64,000 bases of DNA from Timema cristinae. Lineage: Eukaryota; Arthropoda; Insecta; Phasmatodea; Timematidae. The notes under the pieces are model-generated. The model was not told where the DNA came from and ran no database searches. It saw only the letters and a program-made list of their open reading frames with translations. Shown piece by piece: positions 44,869 to 56,412 of the stretch (the stretch's first letter is position 1; the number at the start of each line of letters is the position of its first letter). The position numbers and the translations under genes were made by a program. The stretch spans positions 31,798,821 through 31,862,820 of the forward strand of contig JBCFYV010000012.1 of assembly GCA_039000515.1 (NCBI GenBank), read 5' to 3'.

Positions 44869-45618
44869 ATTCACCGCTGTAGGCAGAAGGTGTCTACACT
44901 CCTTTGGTCTTCTTTTTTGCAACCAAATAAAAGCGAAAACACTTAGAATGCAGCTCTTTAACACTATTTTAAAATCTCGTGAACTTGGTTTGGACTTTGC
45001 TCCATCTAAAGTGCTAATTTAGTTTGAAGAGGTTAGTCATCAAGTTCTAGGTTTCATCTAGGCCAAAGTTGATGTAGTAAAATCCAACAATTAGGCCTAA
45101 CTGGAAAATAAAAGGCTACAGATTCTGAAAAAGGACAATTGTTTCGGGCTATTATTCCTGAATCCTGATTTACTGATGGCCTCATGGCGATCTCTCTCGA
45201 GTTTGATAGACTAACAAGCTTTACTGACTACATTTTAGAAACGTACGTAACAGAACATGTAAAATTTCCATCCCACGTCTAGGCAGATCAATCTCTCGCT
45301 GCACCAGGCACTACAAATTGCTGCGAATATTTACATTCCAAAATAAATTGAATGCCATCTTCAGAACACCCGGACATTTTTCAGTCTGTAAAAATGTTGA
45401 AAAACGTACAGTACAATGCTACAAATATTTACCAGTGAACAAAAAGTGGACAGTCAGCGTTAAATGCAAAGTTATAAAATATATAGCCTTTTCGATTATT
45501 ATTATTATTACCAGGAAAATTACATGATATTCTCATTTTTATGAACTAAATTCTAAAAAACACGATATCTTGTTTAGTTTGATTTGTCATAATACTCATA
45601 TAAATAAGAGAGTTAAGA
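44869..45618. other. Spacer, no gene seen
   Basis: The open frame at 44786-45022 overlaps the right TIR and has no motif; no repeats recognised. Confidence 0.45.
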
Positions 45619-45629
45619 ACAGATCATAA

Positions 45630-45893
45630 GTAGGTGACCTGGCGGTCTAGGGGTAAGGTGTCAGACTTCTATGCTGGCGGCCGGGGTTCAATCCTCAGTC
45701 CCGGCACAGATTTATCTGATTACCAAACCCTTCCTTCACCTCTGACAAGACATCTTGTGAATGTGGGGAATGCCAGGCCTCCACCGTGGAATTTCACGTT
45801 AAACTGTAGGTCCTCTATTCCATCTCACAATCACCCTACCATTACACAATAGCGTAAGTGCATATAAACCGAACGGGTAGTAAGACGCGGTGC

Positions 45894-45930
<37 letters not shown>

Positions 45931-45931
45931 C
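45630..45931 (+). repeat. SINE family A, full length with imperfect target duplication
   Basis: Head 'gtgacctggcggtctagg', B box 'ggttcaatcctcagtccc', complete body with a small deletion near 'ccaccgtggaatttcac', tail and (AAT)n. Flanks 'acagatcataa' (45619-45629) and 'acaggtcataa' (45932-45942) match at 10 of 11. Confidence 0.92.
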
Positions 45932-45942
45932 ACAGGTCATAA

Positions 45943-46917
45943 TTTATATTATTGAATTATACCTTAAAGTTAACTTTTAAATAAAACAGGAACTCAATTC
46001 ATTTATCAAACTTTTGATAGAGGGAGTCACTTGAGATGCAGCCAAATTATCTCATCCCTCCTTGGTATTCCTAGATATTTCATCCCTCCCAGTTCCTCGT
46101 CATTGAGGTACTTGACGTGCATTTTTTTTAAACACAGGGATTTATCAGTTAAAAACTTACAAACAAAATGAGTCTATAGCGACAAAACTCAATCCTTGCA
46201 CCGAATATTGCAATACCCAAATGATAAAATGCACTGTACCACGGCCGTCTTTAGTGACAGGCAACACCGTTTGTAGTGACGTCATGGGTCCTAGCAATCT
46301 GTTTCTTATGGAGAATTGTGGGAATATGATTGTTGAACAAAGTGGCTTTTACGTATCTCATTTGAATAAAAGTATTTTAAAGGCGGGAAAAATACAAAAA
46401 AAGGACATTCAAATAAGAATTATAAATTAATATTTGGTAATTATGGATGATATTACTGAACACGACCGTGCCTGTACACATGCAAATACGGTATTAAAAA
46501 TTTTCGGTAGCACCTGGGATTGAATTGGGGTTGAAATAATAAAATATTCAGCAAATGTTCATTTATATTTTTAAATCATTGAACTATAAGCGAAGGAGAG
46601 ATATAGTATTAAATCTATGGTAGGTGCGTAAGTATGTTCAAGAGCTAGTAGAAGGTGCTTTACTGCAATGCCTTAGCTGAAAATCACTAATATCAACCTA
46701 TCCAGAAATAATAATAATTTGCCAAAAGTGACAACACAGCATATGATATTTAAGATCATATGATTTGGCCGACGGGTTACATGAAAGTAGCTAGATCTGG
46801 TAGCTTTGCTAGCTGTCACTTACCTACACTCCTGCCATAGAGGGTATATTTGTAAAGGTTTTTATTATAATATTGAAGTAGTAACATACCTGATATACAA
46901 CAGATCAGGGAACCAAA
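45943..46917. other. Spacer, no gene seen
   Basis: No recognised repeat or protein-like frame. Confidence 0.45.
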
Positions 46918-47092
46918 CGTTAGTGACAAATTCAACCACCAAGCGCTTTAGTCGATACGTGAGAGTATTAATGTTTTATTATAGCTCATTTGATAATGTT
47001 TCAAGTTTTAACATCTTCAGTATAAATTTCATTGAAGTGTAAACTTTAAAGCATGGAATATGTAGATTAAAATCGCTCCATTTAAATAGTTG
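46918..47092. repeat. Unclassified dispersed repeat, copy 1
   Basis: Shares 'attcaaccaccaagcg' with 'tagtcgatacgtga', and a 3' part ending 'ccatttaaatag', with 49200-49400 in the same order. Non-coding, AT-rich, ends not defined. Confidence 0.6.
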
Positions 47093-47354
47093 ACTCACTC
47101 TCGACCTAGCTGACATGTTTAGGTACTGGTATTTTTTGCGTTTATGTGACGTAAAATCTTATTCTCCCACGCCATCAACGAGTTGTAATTTGTCTACACA
47201 ATAAGTGTGTGTGTGTTGTTGTTAGCTTGTTTGTATACAGCTTCAGTTTTAAAACACATATTTATTCAAATAGTTCCTAGCCAATAGCTAACTTGACATT
47301 TATAATATTAAATGAAAGCATTTGTAGTTTTGTACTGAAACTCTGCTCATTTGA

Positions 47355-47985
47355 TTGTTTTATAACTCTGTTAAAAACTTATTTTCTACCAGTCTGTTCA
47401 TAACTGGTTCTCCTACAACTCTGTTAATATCTGTTTATTCTACAACTTCGTTAATATCGGTTTATTCTACAAATTTGTTAATATCTGTTTATTCTACAAC
47501 TCCGTTAATATCTGCTTGTTCAACTTTGTTAATATCGGTTTATTCTACAACTTCGTTAATATTTGCTTGTTCAACTCTGTTAATATCGGTTTATTCTACA
47601 ACTCCGTTAATATCTGCTTGTTCAACTCTGTTAATATCGGTTTATTCTACAACTTCGTTAATATCTGCTTGTTCAACTCTGTTAATATAGGTTTATTCTA
47701 CAACTTCGTTAATATCTGCTTGTTCAACTCTGTTAATATCGGTTTATTCTACAACTTCGTTAATATTTGCTTGTTCAACTCTGTTAATATAGGTTTATTC
47801 TACAACTTCGTTAATATCTGCTTGTTCAACTCTGTTAATATAGGTTCATTCTACAATTTCGTTAATATCTGCTTGTTCAACTCTGTTAATATCGGTTTAT
47901 TCTACAACTTCGTTAGTATGTTTGTTCTACAACTCTGTTAATATCGGTTTATTCTACAACTCTGTTCATATATGTTTGTCTTACA
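47355..47985. repeat. 51-bp satellite of two related half-units
   Basis: Unit made of a 27-bp half ('tctgttaatatcggttta' + 'ttctacaac') and a 24-bp half ('ttcgttaatatctgcttg' + 'ttcaac'). About 10-12 units, more irregular at both ends. Because 51 is a multiple of three, frames stay open for 111-141 residues with a 17-residue repeat; that is a by-product of the period. Confidence 0.95.
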
Positions 47986-48110
47986 AGTTTGTTCATGTTT
48001 GCCAGTCCCGCAGTGACATACTCTGTTCTGCCGAAGACAAATGCCAATCCACCCAGCCAGGATACTAAAGCTGAACTCCCTATCCCGTTAACGACGACAA
48101 CTAGAGTGTA

Positions 48111-48668
48111 GTGGTTTAAACCACGCGTCCACCGTTTGCGAGACGGCCCCTTAGCAAAATAAATGTAAAGGTTCTGACTAGACTAAAACTAGAGCAGAAT
48201 CAATATGAATGACGCAGAAAGGTATGTTGACGGATGATGCTTTGCAACACAAACTAGAAACAGCGGTTTTATTTTCTTCTGGATAAACAGATCTTTAAGA
48301 ATGATATCGAAATTGATGTTTTCAAATTATTGTATTGTTCTGTGAAACAAATCATAACAGAACAAGAACGACACACGTGCTTTCCACTAAACGAGTTGTT
48401 TTAAATCATTTCACAACAGCAGATGCAGCTGTCTTCTAGCATTTTACTTTGTAAGTGCATGCACACTGATTAGATATGTTGGTTTTGAGATTTGATTGTG
48501 TCTCCCAAGCTGATGTTTTCACTTAGAAAAAAGTAAGTTGAAGTTGTTTTAAGTCGCATCGAGCGGAAAACGCTGATGAGGTTGAAATCTTAAGATTAGT
48601 TCAAAGCTCGTCACGTGATTACTTCTCTTCTCGGCTCCTGTTTTATGGCGAAAGTGTGAATCCATAGT
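48111..48668. mobile_element. ~550-bp non-autonomous TIR element, relative of 7984-8480
   Basis: Right end 'ggcgaaagtgtgaatcc' matches the right end of the 8-kb copy; internal 'gttttgagatttgattgtg' and 'aaagctcgtcacgtgatta' correspond to its 'gttttgagatttgattgttc' and 'agaactcgtcacatgacca'. The left end is more eroded ('ccgtttgcgagacgg'). Confidence 0.55.
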
Positions 48669-48829
48669 AAGACAGAAAGTCTGATTCTGACTCAGGTTTC
48701 AATCAGCGCCTCGGTTCACTGTTTTATTTACACATTGCGGTTTCCAATATATTTTTCCAAGCGAATAATGGTGCAAGCCTTTAAAAATTCATATTTCTCA
48801 TCCTGTTCCCTCAGATAAAATCAACTATG

Positions 48830-49060
48830 AGGTCACCCGCCCCAGTGGGCACGCAGATAATTTCAACAGTCTCGTAGTCGCACTACATGGTTTTCCGGTG
48901 AGAGTGGAGGTCAGTTTTCGAATCCTGGTTGGCTGTAATGAAGAGGTTTTTCCCATATGTTTTCTCACTATTCCTTCACATAAATGAGGGTATATTTCCC
49001 CTAAACTTCTCCTTTTCTCTACCCTATCCTTAGTATTAATATACGGATATATCGGAAACG
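48830..49060 (+). repeat. SINE family B
   Basis: Head 'acccgccccagtgggc', 'gtttttcccatatgttttctc', 'cataaatgagggtatatttc', 'cctaaacttctccttttctc'; tail eroded. Confidence 0.65.
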
Positions 49061-49199
49061 GAGCCCAAAAACTCAACAGCCAAGAAGTCATCGATAGCCA
49101 ATACTCGAGTAGAAGAACATAGGGAATATAGTGGTTGTAGGTTAAAATCTCAGATCATGTATTCGTAAATACTTTTATTATAATACAAAAGATTCAATT

Positions 49200-49400
49200 T
49201 TAATGACACATTCAACCACCAAGCACTGTAGTCGATATGTGATCGTGAGTAGATATCTGTAATCACTGTTATTGCTTTACTGTGACTCAATTGATAAAAA
49301 AAAATAGTGCTAACGTCCTTAGAATAAATTAAACCTTGGTGAAAACTTTAAAACCTGGCATGTCTCGATTGCGTTCGTGCCATTTAAATAAATAGATGTT
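49200..49400. repeat. Unclassified dispersed repeat, copy 2
   Basis: See copy at 46918-47092; shares 'acattcaaccaccaagca' and 'tagtcgatatgtga', then 'gccatttaaataa' in the same order. Confidence 0.6.
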
Positions 49401-49724
49401 ATTTTGTCTGTAGACAATAAAAATATAGTTTTCTGTATAATTTTCATCTCACCAATTAAATGGAAAATGAGCACCACAGAAAATCCGGGCTTATGGCCGC
49501 TCGGTATAGCTCCCCCACGGGGGGAAGATGGGGAGAGGGTGGGGGTACGTGGTGCTGGCGGGTTATGAACCCATTAATCACCACTAACGACGGCCTCTCT
49601 TACACAGAGAACAAGCTCCTCGGCGAGTTTGGGAACAAGTAGGAAGTACTAAAATGGCCTACTGCACCGCAGCGATGAAAAGGTTGCGGGCCGCGTTTAA
49701 GGGTCAGTTTCATAATCAGATTAA

Positions 49725-50314
49725 GGTGCGTTGCCCAAGCTGCGAGAGCTGACTGCGGCTGGAGTCGCAGTCTAGGCGCATGCGCAGTTGAGTTTGGTCT
49801 GCAGCACGTGTTCCAGCAATGGTGGAGTGAGCAGTGCTTGCAGCTAGAGCCGTGCTAGAGTTGTAGTAACATTGCGTATTCGTTATTGAATTTCGTGTTG
49901 AACAACTTAAAGTGTTAAAACAACGAAAACTGGAGGGGCTAGTGACCCCTTCGCAGTATGTTGTGGGGAGTTAGTATCTCAACATCCATTCGTATAAGAT
50001 TTTAAACATCCGAAGTACAAGGACATATATACGAGTGTTCACATTCTATGTTTTCATTCTGCATTACAACCACGTTACAATTATTTCGTCGTAATCTTCT
50101 TCCTCCCTCAAAATACTCAAAAAGGTTCTTCTGTCACTCGGATCACTCGTACTCTCATCCATCTCTACATCAACTGGCGATTGCGGCTGGAGTAACGTCT
50201 TGGAAAACCCCCTCAGACTGCCGCATGTGGTTTGTGTCGCTACGGTCTGTTGTGGTGTAGCCGCGATACTCTAGCCGTAGTCGCAGTTAACTGTCGCAGC
50301 TTGGACAACGCACC
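49725..50314. mobile_element. 590-bp TTAA-flanked non-autonomous element
   Basis: TTAA lies at 49721-49724 and 50315-50318. TIRs start 'ggtgcgttgcccaagctgcg' (left) and, on the complement, 'ggtgcgttgtccaagctgcg' (right), and pair for about 40 bp with a few mismatches. TTAA duplication is typical of piggyBac and Kolobok elements; no transposase is present. Inserted in the first, inverted unit of the outer element. Confidence 0.88.
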
Positions 50315-50342
50315 TTAAAATAAATATGCCTCGAGTGTGACG

Positions 50343-50470
50343 CTATACTAAATACAGGATTACTCCTACCTAGACCAAAACGGAATGGGCCAGTTTCATA
50401 TGCGACTAAGTATGTACTAACTGGCCCATTTCATTTTGGTCTAGGTAGGAAACTTCTTGTATTTAGTATA
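50343..50470. repeat. Palindromic junction unit of the 91-bp array
   Basis: Arms of about 52 bp: 'tatactaaatacaggatt' through 'gggccagtt' and its inverted copy 'aactggccca' through 'tgtatttagtata'. This is the point where array orientation flips. Confidence 0.85.
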
Positions 50471-51386
50471 TCGCTGCACTTGAGGCGTACTAAGTCTGAC
50501 TGTGAAACTGGCCCATTACATTCTGATCTAGGTAGGAGTCTTCTTGTATTTAGTTATTATATCGCCGCACTTGAGGCGTACTAAATCTGACTATGAAACT
50601 GGCCCATTACATTCTGATCTAGGTAGGAGTCTTCTTGTATTTAGTTATTATATCACCGCACTTGAGGCGTACTAAGTCCGACTATGAAACTGGCCCATTA
50701 CGTTCTGGTCTAAGTAGGAGACTTCTTGTATTTAGTTATTATATCACCGCACTTGAGGCGTACTAAGTCCGACTATGAAACTGGCCCATTACATTCTGAT
50801 CTAGGTAGGAGACTTCTTGTATTTAGTTATTATATCGCTGCACTTGAGGCGTACTAAGTCTGACTATGAAACTGGCCCATTACATTTTGGTCTAGGTAGG
50901 AGACTTCTTGTATTTAGTATATCACCACACTTGAGGCGTACTAAGTCTGACTATGAAACTGGCCCATTACATTCTGATCTAGGTAGGAGACTTCTTGTAT
51001 TTAGTTATTATATCGCTGCACTTGAGGCGTACTAAGTCTGACTATGAAACTGGCCCATTACATTTTGGTCTAGGTAGGAGACTTCTTGTATTTAGTTATT
51101 ATATCACCGCACTTGAGGCGTACTAAGTCCGACTATGAAACTGGCCCATTACATTCTGATCTAGGTAGGAGTCTTCTTGTATTTAGTTATTATATCGCTG
51201 CACTTGAGGCGTACTAAGTCCGACTATGAAACTGGTCCATTACGTTCTGGTCTAGGTAGGAGACTTCTTGTATTTAGTTATTATATCGCTGCACTTGAGG
51301 CGTACTAAGTCTGACTATGAAACTGGCCCATTACATTTTGGTCTAGGTAGGTGTAGTCTTGTATTTTGTTAGTATAGCGCCGCACT
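50384..51386. repeat. ~91-bp tandem array, about 11 units
   Basis: Unit contains 'gcacttgaggcgtactaagt', 'tgaaactggcccattacatt' and 'ctaggtaggagacttcttgt', with 'ttagttattatatcgc' or a 4-bp-shorter form at the unit join. The array stops at 51386 because of the hAT insertion, and its next bases resume at 54337. Confidence 0.95.
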
Positions 51387-54326
51387 CAGGCCCCCACATC
51401 GGCACTCTGGGCCCCAGTACCAGGTTAGTTAATGGGTCCCCATTAAGTATTCTCGTTAGCAGTCTTTCATATGTCATAAATATAGCTACTAAATTAACTT
51501 GTACTTTAGGTGAGCTTAAAATTTAAAAAAATAGTATATTTGAGCTGTGTTTTTATTTTGTACACAAAATAAAAACATGTGTATGAGAGAAAATCAATGT
51601 TCTTAAGTTGTAAACATTTTAATAAACGAATAGAAAAGAACAACACACTAAATCAATTTCACGAGTTGTGTTCATAAACGTGGGTAATCCATAAAAAAAA
51701 AAGATGTAGTTGACGTTCGTAAGTTTTGTAACTGACTCACTGACTTAAATGTTACATTTTTCTGGCTTTCCTGTTTGCGAATTCATTTATGACTTCTGTA
51801 AAGTCCAAAGTAGAGGCCAAGCCATGTTATATATCCAGTGTGGACAGCGAATTAGATCGTTTCTGGCTCAATGATGGTCTTTGCCAGGTCTTCAACACAT
51901 TGCCAAGTTTACTGAAGCCTCTTTCTGTTGGTGCAACATTAAGGGGAAGGTACAAAAAATACGGACGGCAATACCAACATTCATGAATATTGGTTCCAAA
52001 TGTTTCTTAAATATTAAATTTAGGTAATTTCTAAGGGCCAACTTCAATCTTATATCAAAACACAATGGAAGGAATATGCTTCAAATGCACAATTTCATCA
52101 CATAAAACATTTGTTAAGTCACTTCGCCTTCAGTTCTTTCTCATCTAAAGAATTATACGTCAAAACTAGACTGAAAAGTTAAGAGAAAGAAATTGCTGCC
52201 TTAAATCTGTCTTCTAATTTCTGTAAAAGGAAATCTAACACTCTGTAAACTACACATGTTTTGAACTTATATTTTGCAGTCAATTGTTGGTCTGCTTCTG
52301 GTATTGCTACAGTGTGTAGAGAATTCCTTTTGGGGGGGGGGGGGGGGAATTGGTGGCATTTCCATTTCTCGTGCGACTAAACGTCACTCTTGTAGAATAT
52401 CTGCCCATAAATCTCTCAACTTTTGCATTTCCTGCTGTAGGTCTTTTATGAGATTGACTTAAACCTCAAGATATGTTCCTTGAGCTTGAATAATATCACT
52501 TCATTCATCAAATAAAGACTGAAATTTATGCCAAAATACTACCATAACAATTCCCTCAAAAGAAGAAAAATATTTCTTCAAGCCCAAAACGGTGCTGTAT
52601 ATTTTTGTTTGTAGGGTTGTTGATATTTCTTGCAGTACGTAATCCAGTGCTTTGAGTATACCTGAGTAGTGCTTCACTATGGGGAGAACAGCTTCTACAC
52701 GCTCACTACATCTAGTTTCATTTTTTTTAAAGATAGTGGCACATTTTTAAAAAATGTTCCATCCTGCAGGACTATGTGAAAAAAATCATAATTTCCACAT
52801 TGCCGAAAAATGTCACAATTTCTGCGCATTTTTATCAGCATTGACACCAACACAATTTAATGAATGCACACCACATGGAGAAAAGAGTGTTTGGTTATTT
52901 GTCTCCAAAACTCTCGTTTTAACTCCTTTCACTTTACCACACATGTTAGCACCTTTGTCGTAGCCTTGCACCCGATAGTCTTCAAGTGGGATTCAATTTC
53001 TTTCAAGTGCTGAAGATACTTCGGTAATGATATCGTCACCAGTTTTTGCATTAAAGTCTAATAACTCGATGAATCGTTTGCAAATTCCGACTTTGCTTGT
53101 TTATTTATTTTTGGAAATATATCTTAGAATAAAAACATGTTGTTATTAGTGGGAAACATCAGGTGTTGCATCAATTATTAATCCTCTTGTTTTTCTTCTA
53201 GAGTGGCGTTCAAAACCTTTTTACCACCGAGAGAAATATATTCATTATGACCTCTCTAGGGTAAATAGTGTGCATGACTGTTCATGCTTTTTAGTCGTAA
53301 TTGAAGGTGCTTCACTTTAGCCAAATGTTCACGAGTTATCTCGTCATATTTTCCAAACAATTCTAAAGTTCCCAAAAATTTCCATAACGAGTATCTCCTA
53401 TTTCTGTGCTATCCCCTTGAAAAGGCAAACCTCTTGATGCTGAGAATACTGTAGCATCAGTAGCCTTCGCAAAATAGCTTTCCACTTATCAGCTTCACGT
53501 ACAATCTGTTTTTGGGTATCACTATCTATTCCTTTACAAATTAAGGATTGTTGTAATGGTTTCCAGTTACAATAACAATTACTGTGCTCGGCGTTGTTTT
53601 CATGAGCAGGATACTGATTATAAAACTTTTCCCATGGGGACTTATTTGGAGAAAATCCTTCATTTTTGTCAAAACAAAAGGTTCAGTAGTGTTTTCTTGG
53701 AACAAAATACATGAAAGAAAGTGAAGTGTGTTTCTTGAAGTACTCCAAACTAGCCAATCACGGGGATATTTTTTATGTTGTAAATATATTTTGAACTAAG
53801 TAATTAATCAGAATATGGTTTTCCAGTAACATCTTTTGGAACTTTATTAAATAATTTCACAAATTTTTCATTTTTATAAAAATAAGACACAATTTTCTGC
53901 CGGACAGCGTTACTAATAGTATTAGTCCATATGCCAGGATCTTTTAAGTCCAGAATATCTAATTGAATACTTTCCTGATGTTTTGTAAGAGTTTCACCAC
54001 TAGTTTTAAACAATGTAAGCTAAATATAAACCTGCCTGGGTTGAGAATGACAGCACGACTATCATCACCATTATCTTACAATAATTTATTTTTACAGTTG
54101 AAAGATTGTAGATGTAAGGGTTATTTTCTAAAGTCATTTAATTTGCTTCCAAACAATAAACAGTCAATTTTGCACGAAATTAGTTTCAAATATGTAGACT
54201 ATAGTGTTAGGGGAAAAAGTTTTTAAATCTTAGATTATAATAATTATACACACCAACACAGCCCCCCTCCCCAGTTCTCTGGGCCCCGGTATCATGGTAC
54301 CTGGCATGGGGGGGAGGAGGGGGGGG
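51387..54326 (-). mobile_element. ~2.9-kb hAT element (ZMYM1/DUF4371 type) inserted in the array
   Basis: 'gcgccgcact' occurs at 51377-51386 and 54327-54336; an 8-bp hAT duplication 'gccgcact' is contained in it. The array phrase broken on the left is completed on the right ('tgaggcgtactaag'). Left end 'caggcccccacatcgg'; both subterminal regions contain 'ctctgggcccc'. The transposase relic is on the minus strand. Confidence 0.85.
51828..54030 (-). pseudogene. hAT transposase relic, ZMYM1-like with TTF-type finger and DUF4371
   Basis: Minus strand, N to C: 'ILDLKDPGIWTNTISNAVRQ' (53804-54013), 'RDWLVWSTSRNTLHFLSCIL' (~53710, TTF-type region), 'EADKWKAILRRLLMLQ' (~53490), 'FLGTLELFGKYDEITREHL' (~53350), 'VQGYDKGANMCGKVKGV' with 'CGVHSLN' (~52960-52850), and 'NVAPTERGFSKLGNVLKTW' near 51940-51880, the C-terminal hAT dimerisation motif. 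The order is that of the ZMYM1-like transposase family. Several stops and frameshifts make it inactive. The Asp of GYDKGANM, a probable catalytic residue, is retained. Confidence 0.82.
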
Positions 54327-54393
54327 GCGCCGCACTTGAGGCGTACTAAGTCTGACTACTAAACAGGCCCTGAACGGCAGGCGCTTAAGGTAC

Positions 54394-54990
54394 GATGTAC
54401 AGGAACGCGAGTTGAGGACAATATTTTTGCAGTTTTCATAGAAAAATTATGTAAATTTTGGAAAAATAAATAAATTGATAGTTATGTGAATACGTTTAGT
54501 TTAACTTTCTATGCAAAGTAATATCAACAGTTGTTGAATATTTTTCATGAACATTGTATAAATTAATGGTAAACTTTTTAAGAGAAGAGAAAGAGTTCTC
54601 AACAAATTCCAGGATGACCATGGTAAGCTGAGATTACTATGTAGAAAATTAAACTAAATATATCTAGTGACTTAATCAAAAAATCCAAAATAATTACTCC
54701 AATAGAAAAATAGTTTAATTGTCTAGTGATCTCAACAGTTTTTGAATATATTATAGTTATATATTATAATTCGACAAGAACCCTTTTAAATTAAGAAACA
54801 ATGCTATAAAATTCTAATACACGCTTGAAAAATATTCAAAAACTGTTTGGATTACTTTTTGAAGAAAATTAAACACTATGTTTCTACAAGTGAAATCTTT
54901 TATTTATTTTGCCGAAAGAAACTTTTTGCTATAAAAATCTGCAAAAATACTGCCCTTAATTCGCAATCCCTACCATCTTACATTAACTAG
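54394..54990. mobile_element. Foldback MITE, copy 1 of a two-member family
   Basis: Left 'ggaacgcgagttgaggaca' with 'atatttttgcagtttt', and complement of right 'gggattgcgaattaagggc' with 'gtatttttgcagattttt'. Internal 'caacagttgttgaatatt' and its near-complement show a long imperfect foldback. Related to 61512-61876. Confidence 0.65.
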
Positions 54991-55079
54991 CGTCCCCCAG
55001 GTCACTTTAAAGACGCCATTTAACTTACTTGAACGGAAATATTCTCACACTGCGGTATCGTATTATATTATACCACTAT

Positions 55080-55430
55080 AAAGCCACATAGCTGACTCAC
55101 TCACCGACATTAATGTTTACCCACTTCCAGATGAGCTAGAAACTTGAAATTTGGCAAACTTATAGATTCTAGCCTGTAACTAACGGGAAAATTCCAAAAG
55201 TTAAAAATTTTAATTTCTGACCCCCGAAAAAAATTAAAAATGGTGTAGCAACTTTAAATTCAGTGCGGGCTTTTCTTTGGGGGTCTCGTGTGGCTAAACG
55301 GTAAGACCTATCAAAAAAGAGCTCTGTAATTACATTAGTTTACGTCCACTTGCAAAGAAAACCTATAGCGGGATTGGGGGCGGAGCCCCAAACGAGAAAA
55401 GCTTGTTTGTTATAAATTTATAATAATGGC
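55080..55430. other. Dispersed repeat debris
   Basis: Contains 'ctgactcactcaccgacatt', 'gaaacttgaaatttggcaa' and 'gattgggggcggagcccc', phrases typical of repeated arthropod non-coding elements. No gene. Confidence 0.4.
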
Positions 55431-55676
55431 AGTTCTTAAGCATCAATTCAAAACCATAACAACAATCCTCAATTATCTTGGAACGTTCTGTTATGGCCAT
55501 GTTAAAAATAACTTTGTTTGAGAAAAGCTTGATCTATGTTTCTTACCAGTTGCATGAATCTCAGAGCCGCGACATTTTGCGTAAAACGTGGTTAGAAATC
55601 AGATACATTCCCATTGTCATATTTTTTTAATTATAAAACTCAGGATTAAATAAAGTTTTTTTTATTTCTTATGGAA

Positions 55677-56126
55677 CAGGCCTGGGAAAATTTTTGGGCT
55701 AAAGAGCTGTTTTGATAATGCAATTATAAAAATGGGCCAGCGGGTAAAATACGATTTTTCAGTAGAAGCAATTTATTGTTTGAAAAAGTACATAATATAC
55801 AACATTTTAAAAGAATACAATATATATACAAACGAGTTAAAATATTCTCAAATAAAATATAAGTTTATGAATACAATTTTTTTCATATCGTTCATCATAT
55901 ATTTATAATGTAATGTGTAAATTAGGTGGTTGAGATTCTAAAAACTGCTTATAAATGCTCATGGCGTGGTTTATTGACATTGTATAAGCATCCATAAGAA
56001 GATATTTTTTTAATCCTGGTATTTTTAATAATTCTTTTTAGATAAATAATTAGACTACAGTTGCGGGCCGCATAGAAATACGTGAAGGACCGCATGCGAC
56101 CGCGGACCATAATTTGCCCTGGGATG
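55677..56126. mobile_element. hAT-like non-autonomous element
   Basis: Left 'caggcctgggaaaattttt' and complement of right 'catcccagggcaaattatgg' are imperfect inverted ends of hAT style; 'ggaccgcatgcgaccgcgg' sits just inside the right end. No transposase and no clear duplication. Confidence 0.5.
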
Positions 56127-56285
56127 CTACAAAGACATCTTTCGACTCAATTCTGGCGTGAACCATACTTACTTAAATAGTTTTATGAGGTTTTATTAGT
56201 GTTAGTATTTGTTTTATTATTTATTGTGATTATATTTAGCATCCCCCCCCCTTTCAAATGCTAGTAGCTATGACAGTGGTCTTAC

Positions 56286-56412
56286 CATTGCGACACGACT
56301 GGGTGGAACGGCAAGAACTGTAACATGAGGCGGCGGACGATTCCTGCACAATGTGATGATGGTCCCTGGTTCCTGTGACACAGTCTGCATTGTTCCTCGT
56401 GCACAATGGGAC
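56286..56412 (-). other. Candidate isolated exon (127 bp, GC-rich)
   Basis: On the minus strand a pyrimidine-rich tract ends 'cctcttctaaag' before the exon, and 'gcaatg|gtaag' ends it. All three frames are open. One reads TMQTVSQEPGTIITLCRNRP then PPHVTVLAVPPSRVAM, the most protein-like; another is Cys-rich (LCTRNNADCV ... CYSSCRSTQSC). It is GC-rich in an AT-rich background with no SINE similarity. It may be a host exon of a large minus-strand gene; the family is not recognised. Confidence 0.35.

Larger units (their letters stand above)
49701..54370. mobile_element. Outer TIR element carrying a tandem array and two nested insertions
   Basis: The left end 'gggtcagtttcataatcag' follows TTAA (49697-49700). 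The complement of the right end is 'gggcctgtttagtagtcag' beside TGAA. The left subterminal sequence, once the inner TTAA element is removed, continues into the same words that make up the ~91-bp array unit in inverted orientation (50320-50410). The array is therefore made of the element's own subterminal sequence. TTAA flanking is imperfect on the right, so the duplication is tentative. Confidence 0.6.

Noticed and set aside
47355..47941. Open frames of 111 and 141 residues with a 17-residue repeat
   Set aside because: The 51-bp satellite period is a multiple of three, so frames stay open by default; composition is that of the DNA repeat, with no signal or domain.
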